64,000 nt of DNA from Turnera subulata (taxonomy: Eukaryota > Streptophyta > Magnoliopsida > Malpighiales > Passifloraceae), in the NCBI GenBank assembly GCA_028386065.3, contig JAKUCV010002023.1, positions 214,952-278,951 on the forward strand, read 5' to 3'. Position 1 is the stretch's first letter. Every line of letters starts with the position of its first letter. The notes under the pieces were generated by a model, which saw nothing but the letters and a program-made list of their open reading frames with translations, was not told where the DNA came from and made no database searches. Of this stretch, positions 21,177 to 31,403 are shown piece by piece. A program made the position numbers and the translations under genes.

Positions 21177-24100
21177 CATCTTTTCTTCCCTCTCTCCGCA
21201 CTCTCTTCTCTTCTGATTTCGGTTGCCTCCCTCACCTCTCTCCCCTCGAACCTCACTCCCGAAATTCTCTGCTCAAGTCGTGGCTAACGGTTGCCACGTG
21301 ATTTCTCCCCCTATTTTTTCTTTTTCTTAATTCCCTATGATTTTCTCTCCCACACCATACATGCCGCAATCATCTTTGCTTTTCGCCGTCACCACCATCA
21401 TGTTCTTCCTCCTCCAATCACGACGCCGCCACCATGGAGTTCTTGTTTGACACTGTGAGGAGCGACCAGGGGAAGGGCTCGGGGTGATGAAGACAAAGGA
21501 GGACTCGAGGGACGTCGTCGCCGCCTGCGACGCCGGGCTGTGGAGCAGATCGCGATGAGGTCTTGTGGGCTCTGTCCGGGTTGAATCGAGCAGGGATTCG
21601 ACGGAGGTGCCTTAGCTGCCTTTGTCGATGCTCGGTAAGTCCCCGACGACTCTTTCTTCTCCCTTATTTTTCTTCTCTTCTTCTTCCTCCCCACCTGGTG
21701 CTGATGTCGTTTTTGTTGTGGGTTGTCGCGGTGTCGGGTTTACCCCGACGAAATTGTGGTTTCTGGCCGGATTGGTGGTTCAATCGGGCAAGTGTGGTAC
21801 GGGTTGGTTGTGAGTGTCGGATGCAGGGGATGCGTGGCCGTCGGATGGTGGTCGGTCTGGAAGGTGTTGGGTCGTGGACGGTGAGTCCTTCTGCGGGTAG
21901 GTCTGGAGGTACTTGATCGAGGCGAGGCCTGGAGCGGTTGTTGGATTGCGCGGGGATGTTGTCGCAGACTCGGTTTTGATGTTTGGCAGACCCGAAACAG
22001 TTGAGGGTAGGTAACTCCGGTAAGAAACCAAAGTCACAATTTGTTCCCTTGTCCATTTTGATCTTTTATGTTGTTGTTTGTGGAGTTAAAGTCGATTGGT
22101 GTGGGTCTTGGAATTGGGGCAGGTTGCTGTGAATTTTCTGGCTTCTCGGGTCACTATTCCGGCGAGGATTGACCGGAAACCGGCAGGTCAAGTACTGTTC
22201 CGGCGAGACGGTTGCATTCCGGCATTGAAACGGTAATTTCCGAGCAGTGGCGTGCATTACAATTCTTGTACAAGTCATGTACTGTGAATGCATTTAGTTT
22301 ATGTATTAATGGAAAATAATGATATTAGTGGAAACCGAGTGAGAGGAGTTGAGAGGCGCGTGGCCGGAATCTTACCGACGCGGATAAGACTGTTAGGCCG
22401 GAAAGGCTGGGCTCGGGTTTACTAAGTGATGATTTTCTTGACGGGCCGGGCCAGGCCCAATAACTTTATTTGACTTGTGGATATGGAATGGACTTTAAGC
22501 CCAATGAATGAATGGTAACTAAATTAAGAGGGGCTTTAGGCCCAATAAATGGATATTATTTTAAGATGGCCTTTAGGCCCAAAGGGTTTTTATGATGTGG
22601 GCCTTAGGCCCAGGTATAAAATTGGACTTGAATTTTGGGTTTAGACCTGGGTTTCTTTGTAACGGGCCTAGTGTACGATTAAAGCTTAAGACGATATCAT
22701 TGGCATGTATTTGATTTGATTTCCGTGAATAAATATCTTATATGGTATATATGTTCATAGGAGGTTATGGACATGAGGTTGTTGAGGCGGAACGAGGCTT
22801 CGGCTTTCGAGACAACTATTATGGCCCAGGTGAGGACTTATAAACCTTTGTATGCATTACTGCCTACAATGCTCGGTTAATTGTCTTGGTATATAAAGTG
22901 GTATTAATTGTTGGTCTTGAATGCTGTATGCATGCTTGTCTGATGTGCTGATGTTGCTATCTGCAAGTGTATTATGTTGATGATACTTCTGATGCAGTGT
23001 GCATGATTATGTGAACTGTGTACCAGTGTGATATAATATGCCTGTCGTGCATGACTTGTTTTTTGTGTTAAATAACGGGATATATGGTTTTGTGGTTTGT
23101 GTGGTGTGCTGTGGGCTGGAGGCCCGGATTTGAGCATAAGAGGTTAATTCCACACAACCATGTTTGAAATAACATATGGTACAATTCTTAAAGGATAAAT
23201 GAGAATAAAATACTATAATAATTCTACTGTGGGGCTGTTGACCGGTTGGTTCGAGCGGGAAATAATACCCCTCGGGATGGCATGCGGGTTTGCATGTGGG
23301 CCTGTGATGGCCGGTTCTACCTCCCTCTTTCTATCTCCCCCTTTCTACCTCCCTCTTTCTCTCTCTCTCTCTCTCTCTCTCTATGGATATGTTTGGGCTT
23401 CGTGCCTGGTTTATTTGGGCTTATGCCTGGTTGTCTCATGAGACGGGACCGAGCTCGACGCACACAGTAGAGGGCCCTAAAAAAATAATTAAACCTAATA
23501 ACAAAGATAATAAGATAACTAATGATAAGTGATGGTTGAAGTCTGGTGATGACTGGTGTTTTGTGCTGTGAATTGTTTGTGCTCTGTGTTTGCTATTGGC
23601 CGATGCCGGTGTACTTGTAGTTGATTTGTAATTGTATATTATTGGTTTATTTGTTTGTGGTGAGACAGTGGTTGGTCTCACCCCCTCACAGTTTTACACA
23701 GGTTAGCTGATCGATGATCAGAAGAGCATATCAGCAGGTGGCGATGCTTTCCTCTCCTCGGGTCGGATCCATAGAGTTCACTGCATACATGTTATCATAC
23801 GTATAGTCTTCCGCTGCATACTCGTTGTTGTGTAATTTATTGTATAATTGTTCATTGATTATGTTGTTGATATTGTATCCCGGGGAGAAGGGCAGTTTGG
23901 TCACTTCATATGCTATACATTCTTTAATGGATAGTTTGGGATACGGGTGTCCCGGGAATGATAAGGGCAATTCGGTCAATCTATAATTAATTTATAACTT
24001 ATATTAATAAATTGGGACACGGGCGTTTCAAACTGCCCGATATCCGAACCTAGCAGCAGCGGCCGGCGGTACGACACAGCGCGGGAAAGGTGTCATGAGG

Positions 24101-24374
24101 CGCGGCGTGAGGCGTCAACTCCATGGGCGGTGGAAAACTGGGGCTGCAACGCCGGTGTCGTCGTCAGCGGCGCAGAGAGGGACATCCGCGGGTTGCACGA
24201 CGGGTCAACGGGAGCTGGCAGCGCGTCTCGCGGCGGAAGGCGACGGGGACGACGGCTTCGAGGTCGCGTCGGCTCGGCGAAGACGGTGGTCTGGGCGGTG
24301 GCACGAGACACGGCCTGGAACTTCGTCTCGTGAACAGTAACCCGAGAGGGTCCGGGGTGACGAACTGTTCATCC

Positions 24375-24640
24375 CGGATTTTCTCTTTTTTTCCCCTTTT
24401 TTTTTCTTTTCTGTTTTCTTTCTTTTTTTCTGATTTCTGATTGATTCTTTTTTTTTCTTCTTCTTTTTTTTTTCATTTCTTCTTCTCTGTTTCTTTTTTC
24501 CTATTTTTCTTTTTTTTTCTTCTTCTTTCTTTTTTTTTCTTCTCTTTTTTTTCTTCTCTTTTTTTCTTTCTCTCTCTTTTTTTTTTTCTTTTCCTCTCTT
24601 TTTCTTTTTCCTCTCCTTTCTTCCTCTGCTCTCTTTTCCT
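24375..24640. repeat. Long polypyrimidine/polypurine tract in LTR B
   Basis: About 265 bp almost entirely C and T on the plus strand (G and A in element sense). It lies downstream of a TATA-like word in element sense (CATAAAAAGG, near 24640). Several long open frames on both strands here are compositional artefacts. Confidence 0.85.
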
Positions 24641-25619
24641 TTTTATGAACCATAGAAATGCTGTTACACCTGTGATTCCTTCAATAATGCAGCTTGTCTG
24701 CATTATGGAGCGAGTCCGGTCCGGACCAGAAAATAACTGATACCCCCTTAGTTATTTTCCGGTGTGATTTATCTGAGAATTCCGGGGCCCGAAAAATACC
24801 AACTTTGGTCCGAAAAATCCACGGAAAAATTTCGAGCGCGGGAAAACCCTCGGTTTCGAAAAACAACGCCCGATTTACCTTGAATTAATTACCCAAGATT
24901 AATTCAACGGTAAATCACTGTAAAAAGACTTTTACAGTCCCGGTAAAAATCCAAATTTTTACCCGGGCTGTTACAATATATTTTCAAAAATATTAACTAT
25001 GTAAGATACATATATATTTCTAGAAAAATATCCCTTTCATTTTTATTTAATTTTAACAGATTGTAAATATATATATATTTATTATTATATTTTTTTAAGA
25101 AAAAGAAACGGACTGGGCCATGAACAGTGCAGCCCAGCCTACTACATAGACCAAGCCCAGGCCCCAAGCAGGAGCCCAAACGGCAACCCACGCAGCAGGC
25201 CCAACTACATAGCCCACAACCCAAACCCAGAAACTGTGCGACCCGACCAGAAGAAACCGGTCGTCGCAAACCCGTGCTCACCTCGCGGGTTGCAGCAGCG
25301 TGGGGGCGACGACAGGCGTGTGGAAGGAAAGGCGAGCATGCTGCGACGTCGAGGCGGCACGAGCGGCGTGTTGGCGGCGGAAAGCTGGCGTGAACCTGTC
25401 GGAAGCAGGTGCAGGCGCGGAGGAAGCAAGATCCGCGGGTCCTCCACCGGGTCAACGGCTTGTGCAGGAGCGTCCGGCGGCAGAAAGCGACGGGGAGGGC
25501 GGCGTCAAGTCGACGATGGTGTGGCGAGCTAGATGGCGGCGGCGGTGTGTCGAGAGGCGGCAGGGAACTCCAACTCGTGAACAGTAACAGGGGAGGATCC
25601 GAGGTGACGAACTGTACAT

Positions 25620-25905
25620 CCTTTTTTTTTCTTCTTTTTTTTTTCTATTTTCTTTTCTTTTTCTGTATTTTCTTTTCTTTTTCTTTCTATTTTTCCTTTC
25701 TTTTTTTTTCATTTTCTGTATTGTTTTTCCTTTTCTTTTTTTTTCCTCTTTTTTTTCCCTCTCCATTTTTTCGGTTTTCTTTTTTTTTTCTCTCTCTTTT
25801 TTTTTTCCTTTTTTTTCTCTCTTTTTTTTTTTCCCTCTTTTCTTTTCTTTTCCTCTCCCTCTCTTTTTTTTTTTTTCCTTCTTCCCTTCTTCTCTTCCTC
25901 CCCTT
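25620..25905. repeat. Long polypyrimidine/polypurine tract in LTR A
   Basis: About 285 bp of nearly pure C/T on the plus strand, at the same LTR position as the tract in LTR B, just downstream in element sense of the TATA box at 25914-25921. It probably forms part of a purine-rich transcript leader. Confidence 0.85.
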
Positions 25906-25913
25906 CTGATAAG

Positions 25914-25921
25914 CTTTTATA
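25914..25921 (-). promoter_or_regulatory. TATA box of LTR A
   Basis: On the minus strand CTGTATAAAAGCTTATC; the plus strand shows CTTTTATA. It directly precedes the GA-rich leader in element sense. Confidence 0.6.
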
Positions 25922-26264
25922 CAGGTTTTTTTTCACTGTGTGACCTGTGAAGGCTGCGCCGCTTTCAATAATGCAGCTCGTCTGCATTATGGCGAGTCCA
26001 GTCCGGACCTGAAAATAACTGATACCTCCTTAGTTATTTTCCGGTGTGATTTTTCTGAGGATTCTGGGACCCGAAAAAATACCAACTTTGGTCCGTAAAA
26101 TCCACGGAAAAATCGCGAGCGCGGGAAAAGACTCGGTTACGAAAAACGACGCTCGATTTACCTTGAATTAATTACCCAAGATTAATTCATTCGGTAAATC
26201 ACTGTATAACGACTTTTACAGTCCCAGTAAAAATCCAAATTTTTAACCGGGCTGTTACACTATC

Positions 26265-26595
26265 CCCTAAGAGGAGCCTATTAATTACATTAGGGGAAGA
26301 ATAAAGAATGCTTAACTTGGCAAAAAAATTGGCTAGCTATCCTCCGATAAATACTCCAAAATATTTACCATCAATTAGCAAAAAGAAGTAGAGGAGACAC
26401 AGAGGAGGTCTCAAGAAATCTTTCCACTCCCTCAGCCTTTTCTTTATAAAAGTTTCTTGATAATTTGTACGACCAAACCGTATGTAACTAGTTATCTTCT
26501 TTTAATATGTAGGTCACTTTCCAACTTTTTTTAATCCCTATTCTTATTCTACTATTGGTGTGTATGGATGGTTGGGTGAAGATGGTATATATAGA
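26265..26595. other. Intergenic DNA between LTR A and Cassandra
   Basis: About 330 bp of AT-rich sequence with no coding region, RNA gene or repeat that I recognise. Confidence 0.5.
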
Positions 26596-27090
26596 TGTGA
26601 CACCTGGGGTCTATGAGGGCGGGAAGTGAACGCCGGTGCCAGAATGACCATGGACAAGGAGCGGCTTCTGGTAGGCTTCTAGACGGAGGGGCACAGAAAT
26701 GAACCGAATCTACACCGAAATAAGAGAGATCCTCAGACTGTGTAGGGATGTGGCTGCACAGTTGGGGCAATTTTATAATTATACGAGTATGAGATTGTAT
26801 AATTAAGAATAGCTCAAATGAAGTGATTTCGAGGTTGTACAGGTATGGGAATTTACAACCGAGAATAGTTTAAACGATTTGATGGGTACTAACTATATCA
26901 ACAAGGTGAACCTACCTTTTCGGTTCTCATTCCAGAAAAAACTCCAAAGTTAAGCGTGCTTGACTTGGAACAATTCTAGGATGGGTGACCTCTTAGGAAG
27001 TTTTTCCCGGAAGCATGCGAGTGAGGACATAGCATGTTGGAAAGGTCTCATGTTGGTCTGTAGTGACAGTCGACAAGTCGGGGCATTACA
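26596..27090 (+). repeat. Cassandra 5' LTR with 5S rRNA-like segment
   Basis: 495 bp. The 5S-like part covers about 26901-27010 and retains both the A-box region (GTTAAGCGTGCTTG) and the C-box region (GGATGGGTGACCTC followed by GGAAG), the two internal RNA polymerase III promoter elements of 5S genes. It is not a functional 5S rRNA gene, because flanking helices are changed and it is embedded in an LTR. Confidence 0.92.
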
Positions 27091-27106
27091 GTTGGTAACA
27101 GAGCTC
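27091..27106 (+). promoter_or_regulatory. Cassandra primer-binding site
   Basis: GTTGGTAACAGAGCTC follows directly after the LTR end CATTACA; TGGTAACAGAGC differs at one base from the standard tRNA-iMet complement TGGTATCAGAGC. Confidence 0.8.
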
Positions 27107-27165
27107 TAGGACTCCCCTAGTACGGTGCAGGGTTCGGGGACGAACCTAGCAGAAGCTAGTGGGCC

Positions 27166-27648
27166 TGTGACAGTTGGGGTCTATGAGGGACGGAGAAGTG
27201 AACGCCGGTGCCGGAATGAGCATGGACAAGGAGCGGCTTCTGGCAGGCTTCTAGACGGAGGGGCACAGGAATGAATCGAATCCACACCAGAATAGGAGAG
27301 ATCCTGAGACTGTGTAGGGATGGGGCTGCACAGTTGGGGCGATTTTGTAATTATACGGATATGGGACTGTACAATTAAGAATAGGTCAAATGAAGTGATT
27401 TCGTGGTTGTACAGGCATGGGACTGTACAAACGAGAATAGCTTAAACGATTTAATGGGTACTAACTATATCAACAAGGTGCACCTACCTTTTCGGTTCTC
27501 ATTCCAGGAAAAACTCCAAAGTTAAGCGTGCTTGACTTGGAGCAATTCTAGGATGGAAGTTTTCCCCGGAAGCATGCAACGAGGACAAAGCATGTTGGAA
27601 AGGTCTCGTGTTGGTCTGTAGTGACAGTTGATAAGCCGGGACATTACA
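27166..27648 (+). repeat. Cassandra 3' LTR, 5S C-box deleted
   Basis: 483 bp, aligned throughout with the 5' LTR. Around 27551-27560 it reads GGATGGAAGTTTT where the 5' LTR has GGATGG-GTGACCTCTTAG-GAAGT, so about a dozen bases covering the 5S C-box are missing. The A-box region (GTTAAGCGTGCTTG, near 27521) is retained. Confidence 0.9.
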
Positions 27649-28309
27649 TTAGAAGTTTGTTAAGGGTTTGCAGCCCAAAGAAAAAATTGTAATCAAACTC
27701 TAGAAATAGACATATTTTGCTTACATTTTTTCATGGTTAACCATTACTTCTCCTCCCTTATTTCAGTTGTGTTTTGCTTACAGTCTTTTGTAGTTAACCA
27801 TTACTTCAATGATTTTAATAGAATATTTTAACAACATTTGGATGACAAGCTCATAGAAATTTAAATTATTTACGAAAGCTAAAAATGATTACTCAATTGG
27901 TAATTTTATGTGTTTTGCTTCTCTCATTTTTTTCCTTCTTTTTGATGAATTGTAGATTTGCATCACTCTTCTCATGCAATTCGCAATTCTGGGAACCGTT
28001 CTTAATAGATGTTAAACTAGAAAGGTAAATCCTAATTTATCTCAATGTAAAAGTAAAAGCAGCGAATAAAATTTAACTTCAATGAAAGCCTTAACTTATA
28101 AATTATTTGGTTCGTTTTTTCAGAGGTCAAACCAACAAAGCCTATATCTCACAAATTTTACCAAAGGTGCAACTTGCAAATCATCTCTCAAAGCTAATCC
28201 TAGCTTTGCTTGTCACTAATCAACATAAGATACTCATAAGCTTGTCTAAGATATAACCCTCTCTCAAGATATCTTCAAGAGTGACTTACTCAAGAGATTT
28301 ACAAGTAAT
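27649..28309. other. Noncoding DNA, possible remnant of an older copia-like LTR
   Basis: No gene is supported. The block continues beyond the solo LTR at 28310-30159. On its far side the minus strand has a TATA-like CTCTATAAATTAAAGC (near 30275) followed by an AG-rich leader. This suggests an old LTR or gene promoter on the minus strand, but termini were not found. Confidence 0.35.
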
Positions 28310-30159
28310 TGTGACACCCAAATTTGACCCACGAATATTTTACTAAAACTAGATTCCAGATATGCTTAATTTGAGGTTAATGAGATGATTTGATTTTGAG
28401 TTAAGGCATGATAAGAATTTAATTTAGTAGGAATAATGTATTTTGGTAATCTAAACCTTTGTGCATTTAAACCTTAGGATTAATGAGACGATTTAATCTT
28501 AGGGTAAAACATATAATAAGATTTATTTACATTAAAATACATTTCATTTCATTGCTTGGGCCCTTCTAGTTGTTTTTAACCCAATTATATTGAGATGATT
28601 TATTTTTGGGTTAGGAATGGGTTTAAGGGTCCAAGTAAATGAATTCTAAAGAGTTTATCCAGCCCACTAACACATTTCTTGCAGGCAAATTTTAGCTCTG
28701 ATTTTCGTGGAAAATCAGAGCTAAATCATCATTTATGTAGAAATATTATTTTTGGTATGATTTAGTATGAAATGGGTGTTAATGTGTAATTAATATGTTA
28801 TGAAATGATTTAGGGGAGTGATAATCAAGTAATTGAGTGATTCTGAGTTGATTGGGGGTTGATTACGCAGTAGGATCAAATCAGGGCTGAATTAGGGGGA
28901 TTGGGGGTCGAAAAAGGAAAGAACGGGTGACACGCGGGGTGACCGACAGTCATCTCGCGACGACCGCCAGGTGCGGGCAGACATACCCACATGACCACCG
29001 GAACTGGTGGTCATCCAGCAGATGACTGCCGGCAGTGGCGGTCATAGGTGCCCAGAATCCCCGATTTTTCCGATTTTGTTTCTAATTCGATCCTACGCGG
29101 TTTTGGACCTGATTTTCGGGCATAATCTGCACCATTAAGCAGGTCCACGCCCCTAGACTTCCCAGAACACTATAAATAGGACCCCTCACACAAATTTCAG
29201 GAGATCAACCTCTCATTACACACACACCCCCCATAAGCTTTGTTGCTTGGAGAAACTCTACTTCTCCAAGTCTAGAAATATTTCTATAGGTAGAGACTCT
29301 AGAATAATTTCATGTAAAAGCATCAAGAAAGAAGCCAACAATAGAACATCAAGAGGAGATCAAGAGGAGGAGGCAATCAAAGGCAATCTAGGAGTCCAGA
29401 AGGTGGACAATCCGAGTAGAGGGACCTAATGCAAGCAGTTTCAACAAATAATTCATATCTCGAGTTCTACAAGTCGGATTGCTGTGATCTTGGACTCTCT
29501 AGAAAGCTAAGATGGAAATCTACAACCTTGCTGTTGAGCCCAGATGCTGAATCGGCCGTTCTTATTGTCTAAAATCCAGTATAAGACGCTCTATAGATTC
29601 TGTCCAACAACCGAGATAAGTGTTCTAACCCTTTTTGATTACGCACCTTATTGATTGCTACTTACTAGTGATTTGATGATGCTTTTGTTGATTATGTGAT
29701 TGCTATGATGCCGTGTCAAGAATTACGTGGGCTTTGAACCCGGTTGGTGGGGTACGTAGGTGGTCTCTACTGGTGGAGACTCGAGCCCAAATATTTTTAT
29801 TTTTCCTTTTTGTTCCGAACCTTCTTTTCCTACCCCTCCAATTCAATTTTGTTATTTTTTATGTGATTTATTTCCGCACTTGCACACCTACACAAGGGAA
29901 ACTTGTATTTTACAATTGCACAAGGTTTCGACCCAACACGGATGGGTGCCTAACACCTTCCCATCCTTGACGAACCCCCGATCCCATGTCTTTGGTTCGC
30001 CATGACCATGTAGCCTAAAAGAGTCACACAAAGGTTTTTCCTAAATTTTGTCCTTAATAAAATTTGGGTGGCGACTCCATTGACATGGGATTGACCCGAG
30101 GAAGAAGGTGAAAAGGAATAGGTGAATAGGCCCAAGTGATTTTGGGTCGGGTATTCACA
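28310..30159 (+). mobile_element. Solo LTR, TGTGACACCC family, copy 1
   Basis: 1850 bp, ends TGTGACACCC...TATTCACA, with a perfect TSD GTAAT (28305-28309 and 30160-30164). It contains GC-rich inverted repeats (28991-29014 and 29022-29045), a TATA box at 29171-29178, and near its end a block shared with copies at 31404 and 34301 (AACACGGATGGGTGCCTAAC, then GGTGGCGACTCC). The family also looks LTR-like in having long leaders, but I cannot assign it to a clade; the GGTGGCGACTCC segment faintly recalls Tat/Ogre-type elements. Confidence 0.9.
29171..29178 (+). promoter_or_regulatory. TATA box of TGTGA-family LTR copy 1
   Basis: AACACTATAAATAGGACCCC; the same arrangement, CACTATAAATAGAACCCC, is found at 35039-35046 in copy 3. 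Confidence 0.75.
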
Positions 30160-30164
30160 GTAAT

Positions 30165-31235
30165 GCACAAGGATATTTTGAACACTCTTAAGGTTAAGAG
30201 AAAAGCTATTGCTAATTTCTCACTTCTTTCTCCATTGGCAGCTCTCAGTTCAGTTCTTTGAACTTGCTTTAATTTATAGAGGCTGGGGAAGAAGAAGCCT
30301 CCAATTCTAATGGTCAAAGATCACTGTCAGCTACATCTGGATCTGGCACGAACAGTGCCAGAACATTCTCATTCATCTTTCTAGCTGTCTGACCTACACA
30401 TGTTAGCTAAGTCCTAGGTTTAATCATACAATGTTGGACTTAGTCGAAAGGATCCATTGTAGAAAGCTTCCATACCTTTTTGTCATACTCCTACAGATGT
30501 CAAATAAGTAGTATACTAGGTTTCGTGACTATAGGAGCTATCTTAGTATGTGGCTTCAAAATCTAAGGTCACCAAGCATGGTTGAAAGTGACCTCTCATG
30601 CATGCTAACATACCAACCTATCCCACATACTCAAATCTTCAAGAATTCAGATTATATGTTGGTTTAAGTATTGGAGAGTAGAACATAATAAATGAACTTA
30701 ACCAAGGTTGGTATAACCAAGGTCACTAAGCACGGTTAAAAGTGACCTCACATAAACGCCACCTAACACACCACCTTATCCCACTTACTCCATGCTGGTT
30801 TAATTTGAATGTTGTGAGAAGAAGCTGCAACTTATTTGAATCTTCTTGTATAGTCCTTGAAGTATAGAGTACTAGGTTCCTTTGACTTCCTAGTAATAGA
30901 TTAGCTTGACACAAAGACCAAAGAAAGCCAGCTTTCATCTATCTCTTGTCGCTATCAGATTTGGCCTCAACGATGCCAAAAGTGTCCAGCTTCTCTTTGT
31001 AGAATCCTAGGTTGGCTCCAACAGGTGAGCCTAGCTTGATTTAGCTTTGATCTTGGTAGAGATGCCTTGTAGGAACTTTGAGTAAAACCTGATCTGTAGA
31101 ATTCAAACACATATAGAGTACTAGGTTGTTGCATGCTTAAGGGGTTGGATGGATAGAGCATGTGGTACAAGGGAGCCAACCACCATGAAAGCGACATCTC
31201 ATGGACACAAAGTGAATGCGACATCTTAATATCCT
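30165..31235. repeat. Noncoding block with diverged tandem units
   Basis: Two diverged units are visible: 30565-30655 (AAGGTCACCAAGCATGG...CCTATCCCACATACTC) and 30718-30800 (AAGGTCACTAAGCACGG...CCTTATCCCACTTACTC). A third unit appears to begin near 31160 (ACCACCATGAAAGCGACAT) and its end, ACCTATCCCACTAAAC, is found on the far side of the LINE at 39349. The words ACTAGGTT recur at 30513, 30868 and 31120. No coding sequence is supported. Confidence 0.55.
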
Positions 31236-31269
31236 TCCCCTCAATTTAATTTATTTATTGATTTAAATA

Positions 31270-31403
31270 ATATTATTATTTTGAATTACCAAAGTGCAGG
31301 TAGTGCTAAGTTTCATAGGGCAATGAAGGAGATTGCCCAATCTCATAATCCACAAATCCTTTTGTTTTTGCAAACTTGGGTCGAATTTGCAAGAGTGGCC
31401 CCC
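31270..31403 (+). pseudogene. LINE endonuclease, N-terminal fragment
   Basis: Reads LNYQSAGSAKFHRAMKEI followed by NPQILFLQTWVEFARVAP, which corresponds to the WNCRGAG...P-[ILF]-LLET start of plant LINE apurinic-type endonucleases. The Glu expected after the LFL strand is Gln here, so a metal-binding residue is lost. The frame runs straight into the solo LTR at 31404 and continues in 33243 onward. Confidence 0.75.

Larger units (their letters stand above)
20762..24030 (+). mobile_element. Solo LTR C, Tekay-type, innermost of the nest
   Basis: 3269 bp with ends TGTAACGCCCCG...GGGCGTTTCA and a perfect TSD AACTG (20757-20761 and 24031-24035). It has the same plan as the other Tekay-type LTRs: ACGT-core palindromes, a TATA box, a CT-rich leader, a splice-donor-like site at 21635 and a GGTGAGAC...GTCTCACC hairpin at 23659-23682. 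A cluster of GGCCCA/TGGGCC motifs lies at 22440-22680 and a CT microsatellite at 23346-23382. No protein-coding content. Confidence 0.93.
20589..24975 (-). mobile_element. Solo LTR B, internally deleted, nested in LTR A
   Basis: Plus-strand start TGAAACGCCCCGACC and end CGGGCTGTTACA, with a perfect 5-bp TSD ATATA (20584-20588 and 24976-24980). Without the nested LTR C it is only about 1.1 kb, compared with about 2.9 kb for LTR A of the same subfamily. The junction is visible near 20694-20699, where the sequence jumps from the terminal block to CACCTTGGCCGATTACTC, which in LTR A lies over 1 kb further in. A large CT-rich tract (24375-24640 plus strand) and GC-rich block remain. Confidence 0.92.
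18956..26259 (-). mobile_element. Solo LTR A, Tekay-type, outermost of a triple nest
   Basis: On the plus strand it starts TGAAACGCCCCGAC and ends CGGGCTGTTACA, i.e. TGTAACAGCC...GGGCGTTTCA on the minus strand. It is flanked by a perfect 5-bp TSD CTATC (18951-18955 and 26260-26264). It is split by solo LTR B (20589-24975); without that insertion it is about 2.9 kb. It holds the array of GGGAT-(4 nt)-ATCCC palindromes, a TATA-like box and a GA-rich tract (CT-rich on the plus strand). Confidence 0.92.
26596..27648 (+). mobile_element. Cassandra TRIM retrotransposon with 5S rRNA-like LTRs
   Basis: 1053 bp: LTR 26596-27090, a 75-bp interior, and LTR 27166-27648, all with TG...CA ends (TGTGACA...CATTACA). 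The flanks ATAGA and TTAGA agree at four of five bases, a decayed TSD. The interior starts with GTTGGTAACAGAGCTC, close to the tRNA-iMet complement, and ends in a short purine-rich run before the second LTR. Each LTR carries a segment very close to plant 5S rRNA (CTCCAAAGTTAAGCGTGCTT). These traits together define Cassandra, a non-coding TRIM that depends on proteins from other elements. Confidence 0.95.

Noticed and set aside
24441..25909. Phe/Leu-rich and Lys/Glu-rich open frames on both strands
   Set aside because: Translations of long C/T tracts in LTRs A and B; low complexity with no start context or family.
26901..27010. Possible 5S rRNA gene
   Set aside because: It lies in both LTRs of a Cassandra TRIM, has changed flanking helices and no 5S array context.
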